Source of the DNA: Ganoderma boninense
Lineage: Eukaryota > Basidiomycota > Agaricomycetes > Polyporales > Polyporaceae
DNA: 64,000 bases
Direction: 5' to 3'
Assembly (NCBI GenBank): GCA_002900995.3
Contig: CM035304.1
Location: forward strand, 268,877 to 332,876
Numbering within the stretch: position 1 is the stretch's first letter; each line of letters opens with the position of its first letter. The notes below the pieces were generated by a model. The model was not told where the DNA came from and searched no databases. It was given only the letters and a program-made list of their open reading frames with translations. Positions 22,378 to 33,154 of this stretch are shown one piece after another. A program made the position numbers and the translations under genes.

Positions 22378-24310
22378 AAATCCTGCTGCGGTCGAGGCTT
22401 AGAAGGCATTGCCACGGATTCGACGTTCCGGGGATGATTGGCGGATGCGATTGTCAACGCTACTGAAGGGCCCGATTTCGCGCCTGTAGGAAAGACTGTC
22501 AATTCGACATCACCCCCTTGCACATAAGAGATTTGGGCGCTGAAGTGCGAGAGCCAAGGCTGTCCGAGAATACCCTCATGTTGTGAACTACCCGGCGACG
22601 TGCTGATAAAGAAGTGATGGTCGAAGTTCTTGCCCTTGAGCTGTACGGGAGCGTTAACAACACAACCCAGGAGTGTTACGAACTCGCCGCCTATTCCCCG
22701 GAGACTCCATCTAGCGCCGTCAGGGTCCATTTCCAGTGAGGTACGCTTCCACAAGCTGTAGTTGACAATGTTGAGTTCAGAGCCAGAATCGACGAGGAAG
22801 ATGGCTTTCTGGTCGCCGAAGATGATGGTGACGTAACCCGAGACCATGGCGACTTTGCGAGGGCGACCCAAGGCGATGGATGCCGCGTACCGTTCTAGGA
22901 GATCCCCGAGTTGTTCGTGGCCTTCAACAAACGAGATTTCAGCCTCGAAGATTCCGTCTGTCGAAGTTTCTGTTACGAGGTCCGCTAGTTGCCGGATCGT
23001 GTCCTCAGGAAGTACGCGGTTAGCGGTCAGGGATACCGGCGATCGTGACGACTCAGCTTGTACAGCGGGAGATTCTAACGAGATTACGTCCGAAGGGACC
23101 AACGCCGTGTGAGCTGTTGCGGACTTGTGGTCGAATTCACGCCGCGTTTTGACTAAGGTAGCGATACGCTTCTGTAGTGAAGGGGCTATGGCAAGGACTT
23201 CACGAAGTGTCAGCGTCACCCTCGCACCCAAAAGTTCGTTTTGCACCGAGTCAAATGAAACACTGTCCTGTATATCCGAAGTGAATTTGACACCATTAGA
23301 ACGGGGGTTTACTCGTGTCGGGTGCGGCCTAGCTGCTGCTGAAGGTAAGTCGTCGTCTTCTTTGTCGTCCTCGACTGTCGGTATCCGTTTGGTTCGTTGT
23401 TCTTGCCTCCAGCCAGTTTCGGTGTTGATGGCGGGTAATGGTTCGCGCGACGTAGCTACCGGAGGTTTTGGGTACGCGGGTATGACCGTCTCAGGGTCCT
23501 TAGGCGGGATGGGCCGAGCAGGTGAACCTCTGATGTGGCTCCTGGGCGTGCCTGAGATCTCGTCTTCGAAACGGACGGTCTTCTCAGTGGTGGGGTCACG
23601 TTTTGCTTGCGCCCTCGTAAGCACTGGAAAAGCAAGAGATGAGCCGACATCGGAGGAGTAGCAATGGGAGAGAGGTTTATCGTCGTAATAAACTTCGAGA
23701 GAGGCACACGTCGGCGCGACGCTTCCTTGCTTGTGGTCGTGAAGAGTCTGAAATAACACGTGCCATCCGTTGGGATACATGGTGAACGGCGGAAGATCAG
23801 GACCATTCACGTAACCGAGTCGTCGAGTGGCGGGGTGGAAATGGAGAGTGCCTTTCTCGATGAGGAAAAGGACATCAGGACAGAGATGGAGGCCGAGCGG
23901 GTGAGCGAGGTCGACGCCTTCGGTACCCCCGCACATATGACAACGGCGCGGGTATCTCGCGGCGAGGCTGGACGTTAAGGGAGCACCAGGTACGTGATAA
24001 GCGAAGGGTTGACTTGCGGTGGGTGGCATGGAAGAGGATGCAGTTGCGACATGTCCATAAGGCGAATAATGATAGGGATTGGGAGCGGGTTGTTGATTTT
24101 GAGGGGGTTGCGGAGGTACATGGGAGAAGTGAATCGGAGGGGGGATGGAGGGTTGAAACGTTGCTGGTGGCTGCGATATGACCGCTCCTTGCGTGCGCAG
24201 ATCTCGTTGTAAGAGCTTGATTTTCTTCTCGAGTTCGCGACGGAGAGCGGAGATTTCTGAATCTGAATGCGAATCCATGCGTGAGTGTGATTTGTTCTTT
24301 TTTCTTGCGC
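22374..24310 (-). CDS. Outer element Gag C-terminal region and aspartic protease
   Basis: This frame is open from beyond 24310 and has an internal ATG at about 24278 (MDSHSDSEISALRRELEKK, coiled-coil-like). It carries a Pro/Gln-rich linker, a Cys-rich motif (CHMCGGTEGVDLAHP...LCPDV), a segment LLGARVTLTLREVLAIAPSL resembling the DUF4100 region of basidiomycete Gag proteins, and an aspartic protease motif AIFLVDSGSELNIV. It ends in TGA at 22374, where pol overlaps in the -1 frame. The upstream Gag frame differs by one base in an A-rich run near 24303-24310. Either a programmed +1 shift, re-initiation at the ATG, or an indel connects them. Confidence 0.8.
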
Positions 24311-24630
24311 AAAGACGACTTCGAACGGCGAGTTTTGTGATGCTTCTGATCTCGGTCTGACTCAGAGTCTGAGGCAGACTCCGATGACGTCTCCGCTTCA
24401 GAGTCTGAGTCCGACGAGGGTGACGAAGAGGATGAGGAACTGCGTGACTTTCGCGAGGCATTTTTGTGCTTAGCCTTGGTGCGATGACGCGACCGAGTAG
24501 ACGTGTTGGAATCATCCGTGTCCGAGTCTGAGATCGCGTTCACAGCGATGGCTTTCAAGTGACTCCGTGCGGCCGTGAGAGATTCATCTAAAGTCGCAGG
24601 CGATTCCCGGCTGAAGGTGACATTCCGTGC
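24311..24630 (-). CDS. Outer element Gag, middle segment after the foldback insertion
   Basis: The minus-strand frame reads VTFSRESPATLDESL, then HLKAIAVNAISDSD and a long Arg/Ser/Asp-rich tract ending SLRKKK. It continues the Gag frame that breaks off at 27046 on the far side of the foldback element; the duplicated ttccgtgc marks the join. The basic Ser/Arg tract may bind nucleic acid. Confidence 0.75.
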
Positions 24631-24633
24631 ACA

Positions 24634-25652
24634 AGCTGTGGTAAGGATAATGTATTATTTACCGGAGATAGCCTGGCACTGCAATGCAATATAAACCGAC
24701 TCTGCTCGTAATGTAATACGAAGCCCCGGGATAATGCCCGGAGTTCCCTAATATAGTAGGCAGCCTCCGGAGGGCCTGTTATCAGTGCCCGGGCTGGCGC
24801 TTTTTTGCTTATCAGCTTAGATAAGGCCCCGGGGGCTTATCTGCCATCACTCCGGGGCTTCCCCCATCAATACTCACCTCCCATCAGCCACCCGGGCTCC
24901 TCCTGCCCTGCCACTGCCCAATATGGAAGGTGCTTGGGTGCCTGCACCTGGGCACCTTCCCCTTGCTATATCTCCCTCAATTCTGGACCGTTTTCCATGA
25001 TCTTAGGTGCGTTCTGATCGCGTTTTCAAGGCGCTTCTAACGCGCCTAATGCGCTGGTGTAATATGGTATACTAACATATACATACAGGTACCTTTGGTC
25101 GCTCTAGGGGCCAGTAAATGGGCTATAGCTCGGGCAGTTTTGGACGGAATAGGACGATCTTGGGCGCGTTTTGCTCGCGTTAACAACGCGCACAGAACGA
25201 GCCCAAGATCGTCCGATTCCGTCCAGCCGTTCCTCCGGTACATATACCCCTTCCTCCTCAGGAACAGGGTATTGGTATCTCAGGAACGGCTGAACCGTTT
25301 GGGACGATCTTGGGTGCGTTCTGTAGGTACTGCATAGTAGTATCTGGCCGCACCATTTGTTTTGAGGTATCTATCCTACAAAATATACTACAGTGCGATC
25401 AGTTGGCAGCCCCACCACCCTTGTATCCCCCATAACTCAGCAACCGCTTGACGGATCTTTTTGCCCGTCATACCGCTGGAAAGCTGCTGCTCACAGCTTT
25501 CCAACGAGCCCAAGAACGTCCCGATACGATCACTGGAGCCTTCGGAGTGCCTACCTCCTCCTCCTGCTCCCCTCCCCACCACTGTTTAGCCCATATCTTG
25601 GGCATGCCTTGACGGAATCATGTCATTGTTTTTGTGTTGTGTGCTATGTAGT
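24634..25652 (+). repeat. Left arm of the foldback element
   Basis: It starts agctgtggtaaggataatg and contains many short GC-rich palindromes (24718-24860). It also carries several copies of a gacgatcttgggYgcgtt module: a diverged copy near 24996, then 25153-25170, an inverted copy at about 25195-25213, and 25303-25320. Confidence 0.88.
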
Positions 25653-26013
25653 CAGTCCTCTGTGCACAGAACAGTTCACTTATATCAAGATATGTACAAT
25701 ACACTCCAATGAAGGTGCCTTGGCCCGGTGCAAGACTGCCTGACAGCTGTGGCATCCATTTCCGAAGGCTAGCACAGCTGCAGTCAGGCTGTCAACAATC
25801 ATCAATCAATATCTCCTCAGGTTGTTGTCCGTTCTGTTTGGTTTTTTTTGCGTTGGAAAGCTGTGAATTGTGGCTAGTCAGCTGTGTATATACTCTCACT
25901 ATCAGGAGGCTACAAAAAAGTCGACAGGGGAGTATTCTTGTGAACACTGATAAGGGAATGACATTGGATCCAGATGCCTGATAAGTGCCATACATTGTAC
26001 AAAGGTAGCGGTT

Positions 26014-27034
26014 AGCTAGTAGTAGGCAACGCAAAAAGAACGACATGATTCCGTCAAGGCATGCCCAAGATATGGGCTAAACAGTGGTGGGGAGGGGAGC
26101 AGGAGGAGGAGGTAGGCACTCCGAAGGCTCCAGTGATCGTATCGGGACGTTCTTGGGCTCGTTGGAAAGCTGTGAGCAGCAGCTTTCCAGCGGTATGACG
26201 GGCAAAAAGATCCGTCAAGCGGTTGCTGAGTTATGGGGGATACAAGGGTGGTGGGGCTGCCAACTGATCGCACTGTAGTATATTTTGTAGGATAGATACC
26301 TCAAAACAAATGGTGCGGCCAGATACTACTATGCAGTACCTACAGAACGCACCCAAGATCGTCCCAAACGGTTCAGCCGTTCCTGAGATACCAATACCCT
26401 GTCCCTGAGGAGGAGGGGGTATGTGTACCGGAGGAACGGCTGGACGGAATCGGACGATCTTGGGCTCGTTCTGTGCGCGTTGTTAACGCGAGCAAAACGC
26501 GCCCAAGATCGTCCTATTCCGTCCAAAACTGCCCGAGCTATAGCCCATTTACTGGCCCCTAGAGCGACCAAAGGTACCTGTATGTATATGTTAGTATACC
26601 ATATTACACCAGCGCATTAGGCGCGTTAGAAGCGCCTTGAAAACGCGATCAGAACGCACCTAAGATCATGGAAAACGGTCCAGAATTGAGGGAGATATAG
26701 CAAGGGGAAGGTGCCCAGGTGCAGGCACCCAAGCACCTTCCATATTGGGCAGTGGCAGGGCAGGAGGAGCCCGGGTGGCTGATGGGAGGTGAGTATTGAT
26801 GGGGGAAGCCCCGGAGTGATGGCAGATAAGCCCCCGGGGCCTTATCTAAGCTGATAAGCAAAAAAAGCGCCAGCCCGGGCACTGATAACAGGCCCTCCGG
26901 AGGCTGCCTACTATATTAGGGAACTCCGGGCATTATCCCGGGGCTTCGTATTACATTACGAGCAGAGTCGGTTTATATTGCATTGCAGTGCCAGGCTATC
27001 TCCGGTAAATAATACATTATCCTTACCACAGCTG
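26014..27034 (-). repeat. Right arm of the foldback element
   Basis: Reverse complement of the left arm, including the same module copies and GC-rich palindromes. Similarity fades near 26014-26030. Confidence 0.88.
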
Positions 27035-27045
27035 CTGTTCCGTGC

Positions 27046-28131
27046 GCTACAAGCCAATTCAAGAGCGGGCAGAATAGCTCGACGAAGGCGCTTAGGGAGA
27101 CCAGAGAAAAAGAGAAGGTTGCGTTCATTCTCCGTCATTCTTCCGTCGGTTACCATGGTTCCTAGGTGCCAGAGAAACTCTCGCCAGTAGTCGTCAAGAG
27201 TTTCTTCCGAGTTGATTGGATTTCTACGTTGCCATTTGTCGACGAATTTTCGTAACTTGCTTGGAGTACACCGGTGGGTACCGGATGCAGACCCAAACAA
27301 GGCGCGAAGTCGGGTGCAAGTAAGAGACCAATCATTTCCTTTGAATGCAGGCTCCGCAGAAATAATCTGTTTCACTTTCTTTGACATATATCGCACGCAA
27401 GCCTTGGAAAGCTCACCGGCCGGAACTGTATGCAAAGCTGCGAGATGATTTATCTCCTGAATGAAGTCTTCGACGTGCTTTCCCTTGAACCTCGGAGCCT
27501 TTCGGTCCGAAGGACTGGGGAACGCCGCAGCGGAGACCGTGATAGGACCATTCCCGTTGACAGACATAATAAAACTTTGAGTGCGACAAGGAGACGGAGA
27601 CGGGATCGGTACTGGGCGCAAGCGACTGAGATTATGAGGAATAGAAAAAGGAAGAGAAACAGATTCAGGTGGAGGAGAAGCCTCGGTAATGATAATAAAC
27701 GGCGGGGAAAGCTTAAATGAGGCTTCCTTGTCCGTAGGCGACAAAGATGAGACTGTAGAAGGAGTGGTCGAGAGTGATGAGAGAGGCGATAAAGATTGCG
27801 ACCTCGGCTGCTGCACAGACACAGGAAGTTGAGACGGAACTGAGGAATGCGGTCGTGACGGAGTGACCTGATTGCTACTGGATGTAGCAGAACGGTTCGC
27901 GGAAGATCGAGGTCTACGGGAAAGGGCGCGAACAGGAATCCGGGACGTAGAAGAGGACGACTCAGCTGAATTGGCACGAGCTCTTGATTTTTCCGATATG
28001 CGAACGGAACGACGTTGCCCGTGTTCGTTTTGAGAGTCTGTCGGGGAAGAGTCAGAAACGGTCCTTCGATGACTAAGACGATGAGGAGAGTGAGGAATTG
28101 AAGACGAAGAACCCGAGCCCTTAGCTGGCAT
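27046..28131 (-). CDS. Outer element Gag, N-terminal part
   Basis: ATG 28131 lies only 71 bp inside the 5' LTR. The first 190 residues are Ser/Pro/Arg-rich. A capsid-like domain follows: DRKAPRFKGKHVEDFIQEIN, then a KKVKQIISAEPAFKGNDW segment, LRKFVDKWQRRNPI, LDDYWREFLWHLGTM and LLFFSGLPKRLRRAI. This is the usual layout of basidiomycete Ty3 Gag proteins. It breaks at 27046 where the foldback element inserted and continues at 24630. Confidence 0.85.
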
Positions 28132-28202
28132 GGACTAGGGCAGCGACCCCGGTTGATGACAACTTCAGGCAGGAAACCACCCCCCTGCGGTGGTCACCAC
28201 TT

Positions 28203-28920
28203 GTGGAAGAATAAAAAGACTGAGGGTCGAGGAAGGGGGGTAGTACGTTCCCGGCCGGTGTCTCCAGAGGTCGGGTCGGGATCTGGTCGAAAGGAGCTTG
28301 ATAGACTGAAGCCTCGGCGGCTGATCCTCGGCGGATGCGATATCGTAAACGGTGACTGACGGCTCGACTCGGGCGGGAGAAATGAGGAAGCGGGGAAGAT
28401 GATTGCCAGGCACCGACGCCTGTGGTTTTTGTACATGCGCTCTGCGTATCCCTCAAGCCGTACTCTCGGCTGGGATCGCTCCACCTAAGCTTGGAACAAA
28501 ACATGTGTCAAGAGACGGAGGAGTATAGTAAGCCTGCTCTTCGATTCGGGCGAACGATCGCGACGTGAAGGTATGACTCGGCGCGACACGACCGGTACGC
28601 CGCCTATTTGCGTGCGCGACTGTGGCCCCCAAACAGTTGCGGGAGGTCGCACTGGTGTGTCTGCAGCCTACCGTCTCCACGATGAATGCGCTCGGGTCCG
28701 GAATCCTCGAGGAGGGGGGGGTATATGCGGGAAACCGAAATGAGACCGGATCAGACAGGGGAAGGAAGGAGACTATCAAGATATGGAAGGACAGGCTCGG
28801 GAGAAGAAAGGAAGGCGAGACGGAGACGAATAAGAAAGAGCTTGACAGAGCCGAGATTAGAGCCGTGATTAGACACCCGGACCTCTGACTCCCGGTCGTC
28901 TTCTGTCTGGTACTTCCACA
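28203..28920 (-). repeat. 5' LTR of the outer element
   Basis: This 718-bp LTR lies immediately upstream, in minus-strand sense, of gag. Two bases after its inner edge a tggtgaccaccg stretch could be a tRNA primer-binding site; the priming tRNA was not identified. Confidence 0.93.
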
Positions 28921-28924
28921 CCGG

Positions 28925-29079
28925 GTGAAGTGCTAGCCCTGCTCTTGGAGCGGCCGGATGTTGCTCCCGTGCTCGGTGAATACGTACAGGCTGTGTTCCA
29001 TACCATACAACTCCTACCCCCCCTGGTGCGACCCATGCGGGACCCTCCTGTCAATACTGATGCTGGTCTGGTCCAATGA
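28925..29079 (+). pseudogene. LINE-like ORF C-terminus, right fragment
   Basis: Joined in frame to 11992 after dropping the ccgg duplication, this fragment reads GEVLALLLERPDVAPVLGEY and further, and stops at TGA 29077-29079. Such helical tails close many fungal LINE ORFs after the Cys-pair motif. It shows that the Ty3 element inserted into a LINE-type ORF. Confidence 0.5.
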
Positions 29080-29479
29080 ATCAACAACGTTCACATAAGA
29101 TTTACCTGATTTGATGTCTCGCGTTAGATACTGGTTTCGGACGGGGCAGCTGCAGGATTTCCGGTACGCGTGTACCTGCACGTGTGCTGGTTTTTTAAGC
29201 GGTACCCCAGGCTGGCGCCTGCGGCTCGCCGAATATCTTCTCTCTCTCTCTCTCTCTCTGACCGCTGAGAGAAGACATTCCAGAATGTTGTTGGATGAGA
29301 TCGGGGTCGAGAACGTTGTGAGCGAGAGGACGGGGGTCGCGTGGTGTGAAGAGGTGTGAAAGGGCGTGTGGGACATGAGCAGCCTTTTGGACGTTCACAT
29401 TGGGGTTAGGCCTTGTGGCCCGTGCTGGGGAACTGCGGCGCCACTCAGCGCTCACTAGCGCTCACTGCCTGTATGCGGT
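29080..29479. other. Spacer between mobile elements and the inverted duplication
   Basis: No gene seen. It contains a (TC)n microsatellite at 29239-29259. Confidence 0.5.
29239..29259. repeat. (TC)n microsatellite
   Basis: About ten tc units. Confidence 0.9.
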
Positions 29480-29778
29480 GCCTCGATGCTGTCGTTCGAC
29501 GCTCACCAGCTCGCAGACATCAATTTGGAATATCTACATGCTGCTACCAGCCACTGTGCTCGCACAGTCACACAGGGCCGGGGTGCTGACAGCCGCATTG
29601 CCTGTTGCATGACGTCGGAAATTCACCCGTCTCTCACACCTGTTCTCGCCCATGTTTCCTTTCGTTCTACCAGTCACTGACCAGTCTTCCACTCCCATTT
29701 TTGTAGCTCAAAATTCAACCTACTTCGCTTCCGCCAGATGGCGTGATGCTCCCCGGAATTGCTGTCCCTGTCGAGGTC

Positions 29779-29790
29779 GATTATAAGGTG
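29779..29790 (+). promoter_or_regulatory. TATA-like box of acyltransferase gene A
   Basis: attataaggtg lies about 90 bp before ATG 29872. The same ttataaggt sequence precedes the other three acyltransferase copies at about 33061 (plus), 44805 (minus) and 47500 (minus). Confidence 0.6.
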
Positions 29791-29871
29791 TAGTGCCGCC
29801 ATCATGCGGCCCCGCGTCTCGCCCGTTTCCACTCTGCCCCGTGCTGCTAATTCTGAGCAAATATCTACCGC

Positions 29872-32279
29872 ATGTCTCAAGCAGAACCGGGCTGGGGGCA
29901 ACACCCATATATGCCCAATGCCTTCACTCGGTATGTATTACAGTGCTTCAGTGCCGATGTCGCACACAGCCTCGGCTCGTCGCTCATCTACAAGTCCCCG
30001 CTACTAGGCCTCTCATCGGGATGGAACTGTGGATGGACCAGAATGCACGCCTGAATGATGGGTATGTGGTATAGTGCTTTTCTTCGGATATTGCCCATAC
30101 ACTTACAGCCTTCCTGCACATATGCCAGCACGGGCCAATTCGCCATCGGCATCCAGTTCACTAGCTCGACCTGTGAATATGACATCAAAGCTCGGCTCAA
30201 GGAAGCTGTAGTCAGATTAAGGTGAGCCTTAGGAACTAGAACCCCAGCAGCTACCGTGCACCATGATGCCTCAAGTAAGGAGGAATGGCCATGAGGGGGG
30301 CGACGTATAGGAAGGGACAGAACTTCGAATTCGTTTCTGTGTTTGTTTCTACAGCGCCATCCCCCATTCCTGACAGTGAGTTGAATAACGATTATCAGTA
30401 CAACTGGTTTAACTCAGGCTCGAGTTCGCCCGCAATGCTCTGAAGGGGCATTGCATACCTACCGGATTCGGTGAGAGGCTCGCCGTTTTCTCGCGCTATA
30501 GTCACGCGTCCGTCTGCGCTGCCGTGTATCAAACTCTGCCCCCGACGTGCGTCGCATTTTGTGCCGCTGCGTCCGAAGTTGACCTCACCTTGCGTCATGT
30601 TTACCGCATCGAAACCGTCTGCGTCTGTCCCCATCTCTCCTGCGATGCTCATGCAATTTCCATCCAGGTTCGAATGCCCCCTTGTCGCGGCCACGATAGA
30701 ACAAGGTCTCCACCATCCCCAATTCCGCTCCTGGGTATATGCGCCTCTCCCCGACGTTGACGCCGCACGTACTTGGGCGGCCAACATCATCCACTATATT
30801 CCCAACCTGGCGCAAGACCCTGCGTCCTTCCTGCAATCTACCGTCGATACAAACGAGATTCCGTACATTCTCACAGACAAATCCGAGCAATACCTTCGCG
30901 TCTACCTCACGCGTCCCAATAGCACCCTCAACGCATACTTCCTCGCTCTACACGCATCGCACTCCATCATCGACGCAAGGCCCGGCCTGAATCTGCTCTC
31001 TCTCCTACTTGAGTGGATGACGACGCCGGATCTGGAGAGCGTCGACGAGCTGGCGTGGGGCACAGAGCACAGGAACCTCCCCCCTGGCCCGATCACAGCA
31101 ACTGGCGGACCCCGGGGAGACTGGAGCACGAGCGGGATGGCGCTCGTGAAGGGGTACTTTGGCGACCCCGCATCCCGAATGGTACGTCCTTGGCCGTTGT
31201 CAACGCATGCGCATATGCCTATACCACTCGTGGATGCTTTCTCAGCCCTCCCATGGCCTTCTGTGCGATGTGTCGCGCATCAGCGGCCCCTGGAAGGCAC
31301 ACCGGCTCCTCGTCAGGTTCACGGCCGAGGAGTCCGCGAGCATCGCGCGCACCCTGAAGACACTCGGGTTCTCGTTCTCGGAGCTGGTCGACGCCGCAGC
31401 CGCCGTTGCTGTGTTCGAGCAGAACCCCGTCCCTGCCGACAAGACCGACTCCGCCTGCGTGAGCGGCGGAAGCCCGTACGTCGCCCTCCCTTCTTCCTGC
31501 ATCCTGGCACTCCATCGCTCCCACTGACCAACCGGACCCACCTCTGGCTCTCCCTCTGACCCCCACAGGATCTCGATCACGGACCGCCTCCCGCCCTCGG
31601 TCGACCGCCGCACGCACGTCGTCTCCTGCCTCGTCCCAGTGCCGTACCGCATCGCGTACGCGCCCCTCGCGCCACTCGCGGGCCAGGCGCGCCTCCTCGC
31701 GGCGATGCGCGAGCGGCAGGCACAGTACGCCTGGTGGCTCGCGAACCCGTGCCTCCCGCACCTCCTCGTGGAGCTCGCGCCGCGCATCGTCCCCACCGCC
31801 GCTGCCCTCAGGCCCGCCCCCGGCGCGAGCGCGCACATGCCTGCGGTGACGAACATCGGACGCGTGGAGAACTACGTCGCCCTGGGGTGGCCACGCGGCG
31901 GGGACTCGGACGCCGGTGTGCCCACGGTCCCCGGGGGAGCGGCGATCAGGGTGGACGAGATGCACCTTGCGTGCAGGATGGGGAGCGGGATGTTCATGCC
32001 GTGCGTGTTTTTCTTTTTCTTTTCGTTTTGCGCGTTTTGGAATTGGCGGGCTGCGCGCTGGCTGACCGGGATTGCATTGGGGGCGGGACGCAGGTTGGTG
32101 CATGCGTGGTCGCTGCAGGGGCGGCTGTCGGTCCTCATACAGGTGAGCATTCCTGTGAGCTCGGGGCTGTGTGCTAACGCGCATCGTCTCCGTGGCAGGC
32201 CGCGGAGGTGTGGGACAAGGACGCGCTGCAGGAGTTTATGAACAGGATCGTACGGCAGATATGTTTGGTGATGGAGTAG
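29872..32279 (+). CDS. Acyltransferase A, HxxxDG-like superfamily
   Basis: Spliced gene of about eight exons. Exon 1 (MSQAEPGWGQHPYMPNAFTR) ends at 29930. The next exons give PLIGMELWMDQNARLNDG and TGQFAIGIQFTSS. A long intron (about 30222-30669) precedes FECPLVAATIEQGLHHPQF. The catalytic-type motif is HSIIDARPGLNLL; family enzymes normally have HxxxDG, so the Gly is Ala here. Downstream are HRLLVRFTAEESASIARTLK, ITDRLPPSVDRRTHVVS, VTNIGRVENYV and a C-terminus ending RQICLVME at TAG 32277. Length, about 500 residues, fits CoA-dependent acyltransferases of the alcohol acetyltransferase/condensation fold. The substrate is unknown. It is adjacent to and in the same direction as gene B. Confidence 0.75.
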
Positions 32280-33154
32280 ATAGGCCCCTCGAGTCCAGGC
32301 ACCAACTCGGAGTGCTTGATTTACTCTCCCAATCGAGGGCGCGCCACGGTTCACAAGTTGGAGGTATACCGGTGCGGTGTCTGGACGCGAGAACCGTACA
32401 CGTGGGTGTGAAACTTGCTCCATGACGTCCCCTGATGTCCCTTGGTCCTGAGCACAGAGCCCTTCGAACGCTCTCGCCGGCAGTCGCGTCTTCCGGCATG
32501 AATGCATGGTCGCCCCGGTGTTTCTAGTGGTCATCGACGATCGTCAATTCTGAAGAACGCGCGCATGCCGGTCGGCACGATCGCGGGTGCACTGGGGAAG
32601 ACTGATGAAGAACAGTTGGGCGTCGTGACGTCATGGTAGAGAGGTGAGGGTCCTCGTGTGGACAGCTTCATGAAGCGGCGCGCATGGAAGATGTAGAGGG
32701 CGGTGCCGTAAGGGGTACCCACTCGAGATGCGGGCGGTGGTGACGACAGCGAGAGACGCGATTATAGGCCAAAGCTAGTGCGAGAGAATAGGTGAACATA
32801 CTACGTTGGCTGATCTATACGGTATACAGGGCTACAGTATATATGTAGAGTCTGTGGAGTCACCGCGGGGTCCATTGACAGTGCTATGCCTCCAACTAGC
32901 GTATGTGCGCTCTCTAATAGTGGCTCAATTCCGCGACGTTTTATCGGGTACTGACCCTTTTTCCATTTTTCACTATTCATCTAGGTCAAAATACCGTCAT
33001 TACCGGCCTCTGCCATCCAATGTGCGTCTCCTCGACAAGTCCCGTCCCCATCGATGCCCGTTATAAGGTACGCTAGGGACATCCTGGTACTCTACTTCAC
33101 CTCGTCTCACTCACGTCGACTCACTCTCCTCTACTACTACTCCTCTTCCGCGGT
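32280..33154. other. Intergenic region between acyltransferases A and B
   Basis: No gene seen. The whole interval is also present inverted between copies C and D (about 44711-45560). It carries the gene B promoter with ttataaggt near 33061. Confidence 0.6.

Larger units (their letters stand above)
24631..27037. mobile_element. Foldback (giant hairpin) non-autonomous element
   Basis: A 2407-bp insertion in Gag is flanked by the direct repeat ttccgtgc (24623-24630 and 27038-27045). The two arms, about 24634-25652 and 26014-27034, are inverted copies of each other at very high identity; I saw only scattered differences, such as in the cctcctcagg region near 25255 versus 26405. The 360-bp centre has no recognisable gene. 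There is no transposase. The 8-bp duplication and a right end reading cagca are compatible with the hAT superfamily, but the left end (acaag) differs, so the class is uncertain. Confidence 0.88.
11993..28920 (-). mobile_element. Outer Ty3/gypsy-type LTR retrotransposon with two nested insertions
   Basis: LTRs at 11993-12712 and 28203-28920 begin tgtggaag and end cttccaca. They are flanked by a ccgg target duplication (11989-11992 and 28921-28924). Gag, protease, reverse transcriptase, RNase H and integrase all lie on the minus strand, so the 5' LTR is the right one. Insertions at 15191-20510 and 24631-27037 add 5.3 and 2.4 kb; the element's own length is about 9.2 kb. Both inserts sit in coding sequence. 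Removing each, with one copy of its target duplication, restores an open frame. LTR differences are few, for example a one- to two-base G-run length change and an A/G change near 12620 versus 28830, so insertion was recent. Confidence 0.92.

Noticed and set aside
24805..27000. Open frames mirrored in the two foldback arms (65-116 residues)
   Set aside because: They occur because the arms are inverted copies. None shows a family motif, and the arms are rich in short palindromes instead.
31219..32184. A 321-residue minus-strand frame
   Set aside because: It is antisense to the acyltransferase A exons; GC-rich codon use opens the shadow frame.
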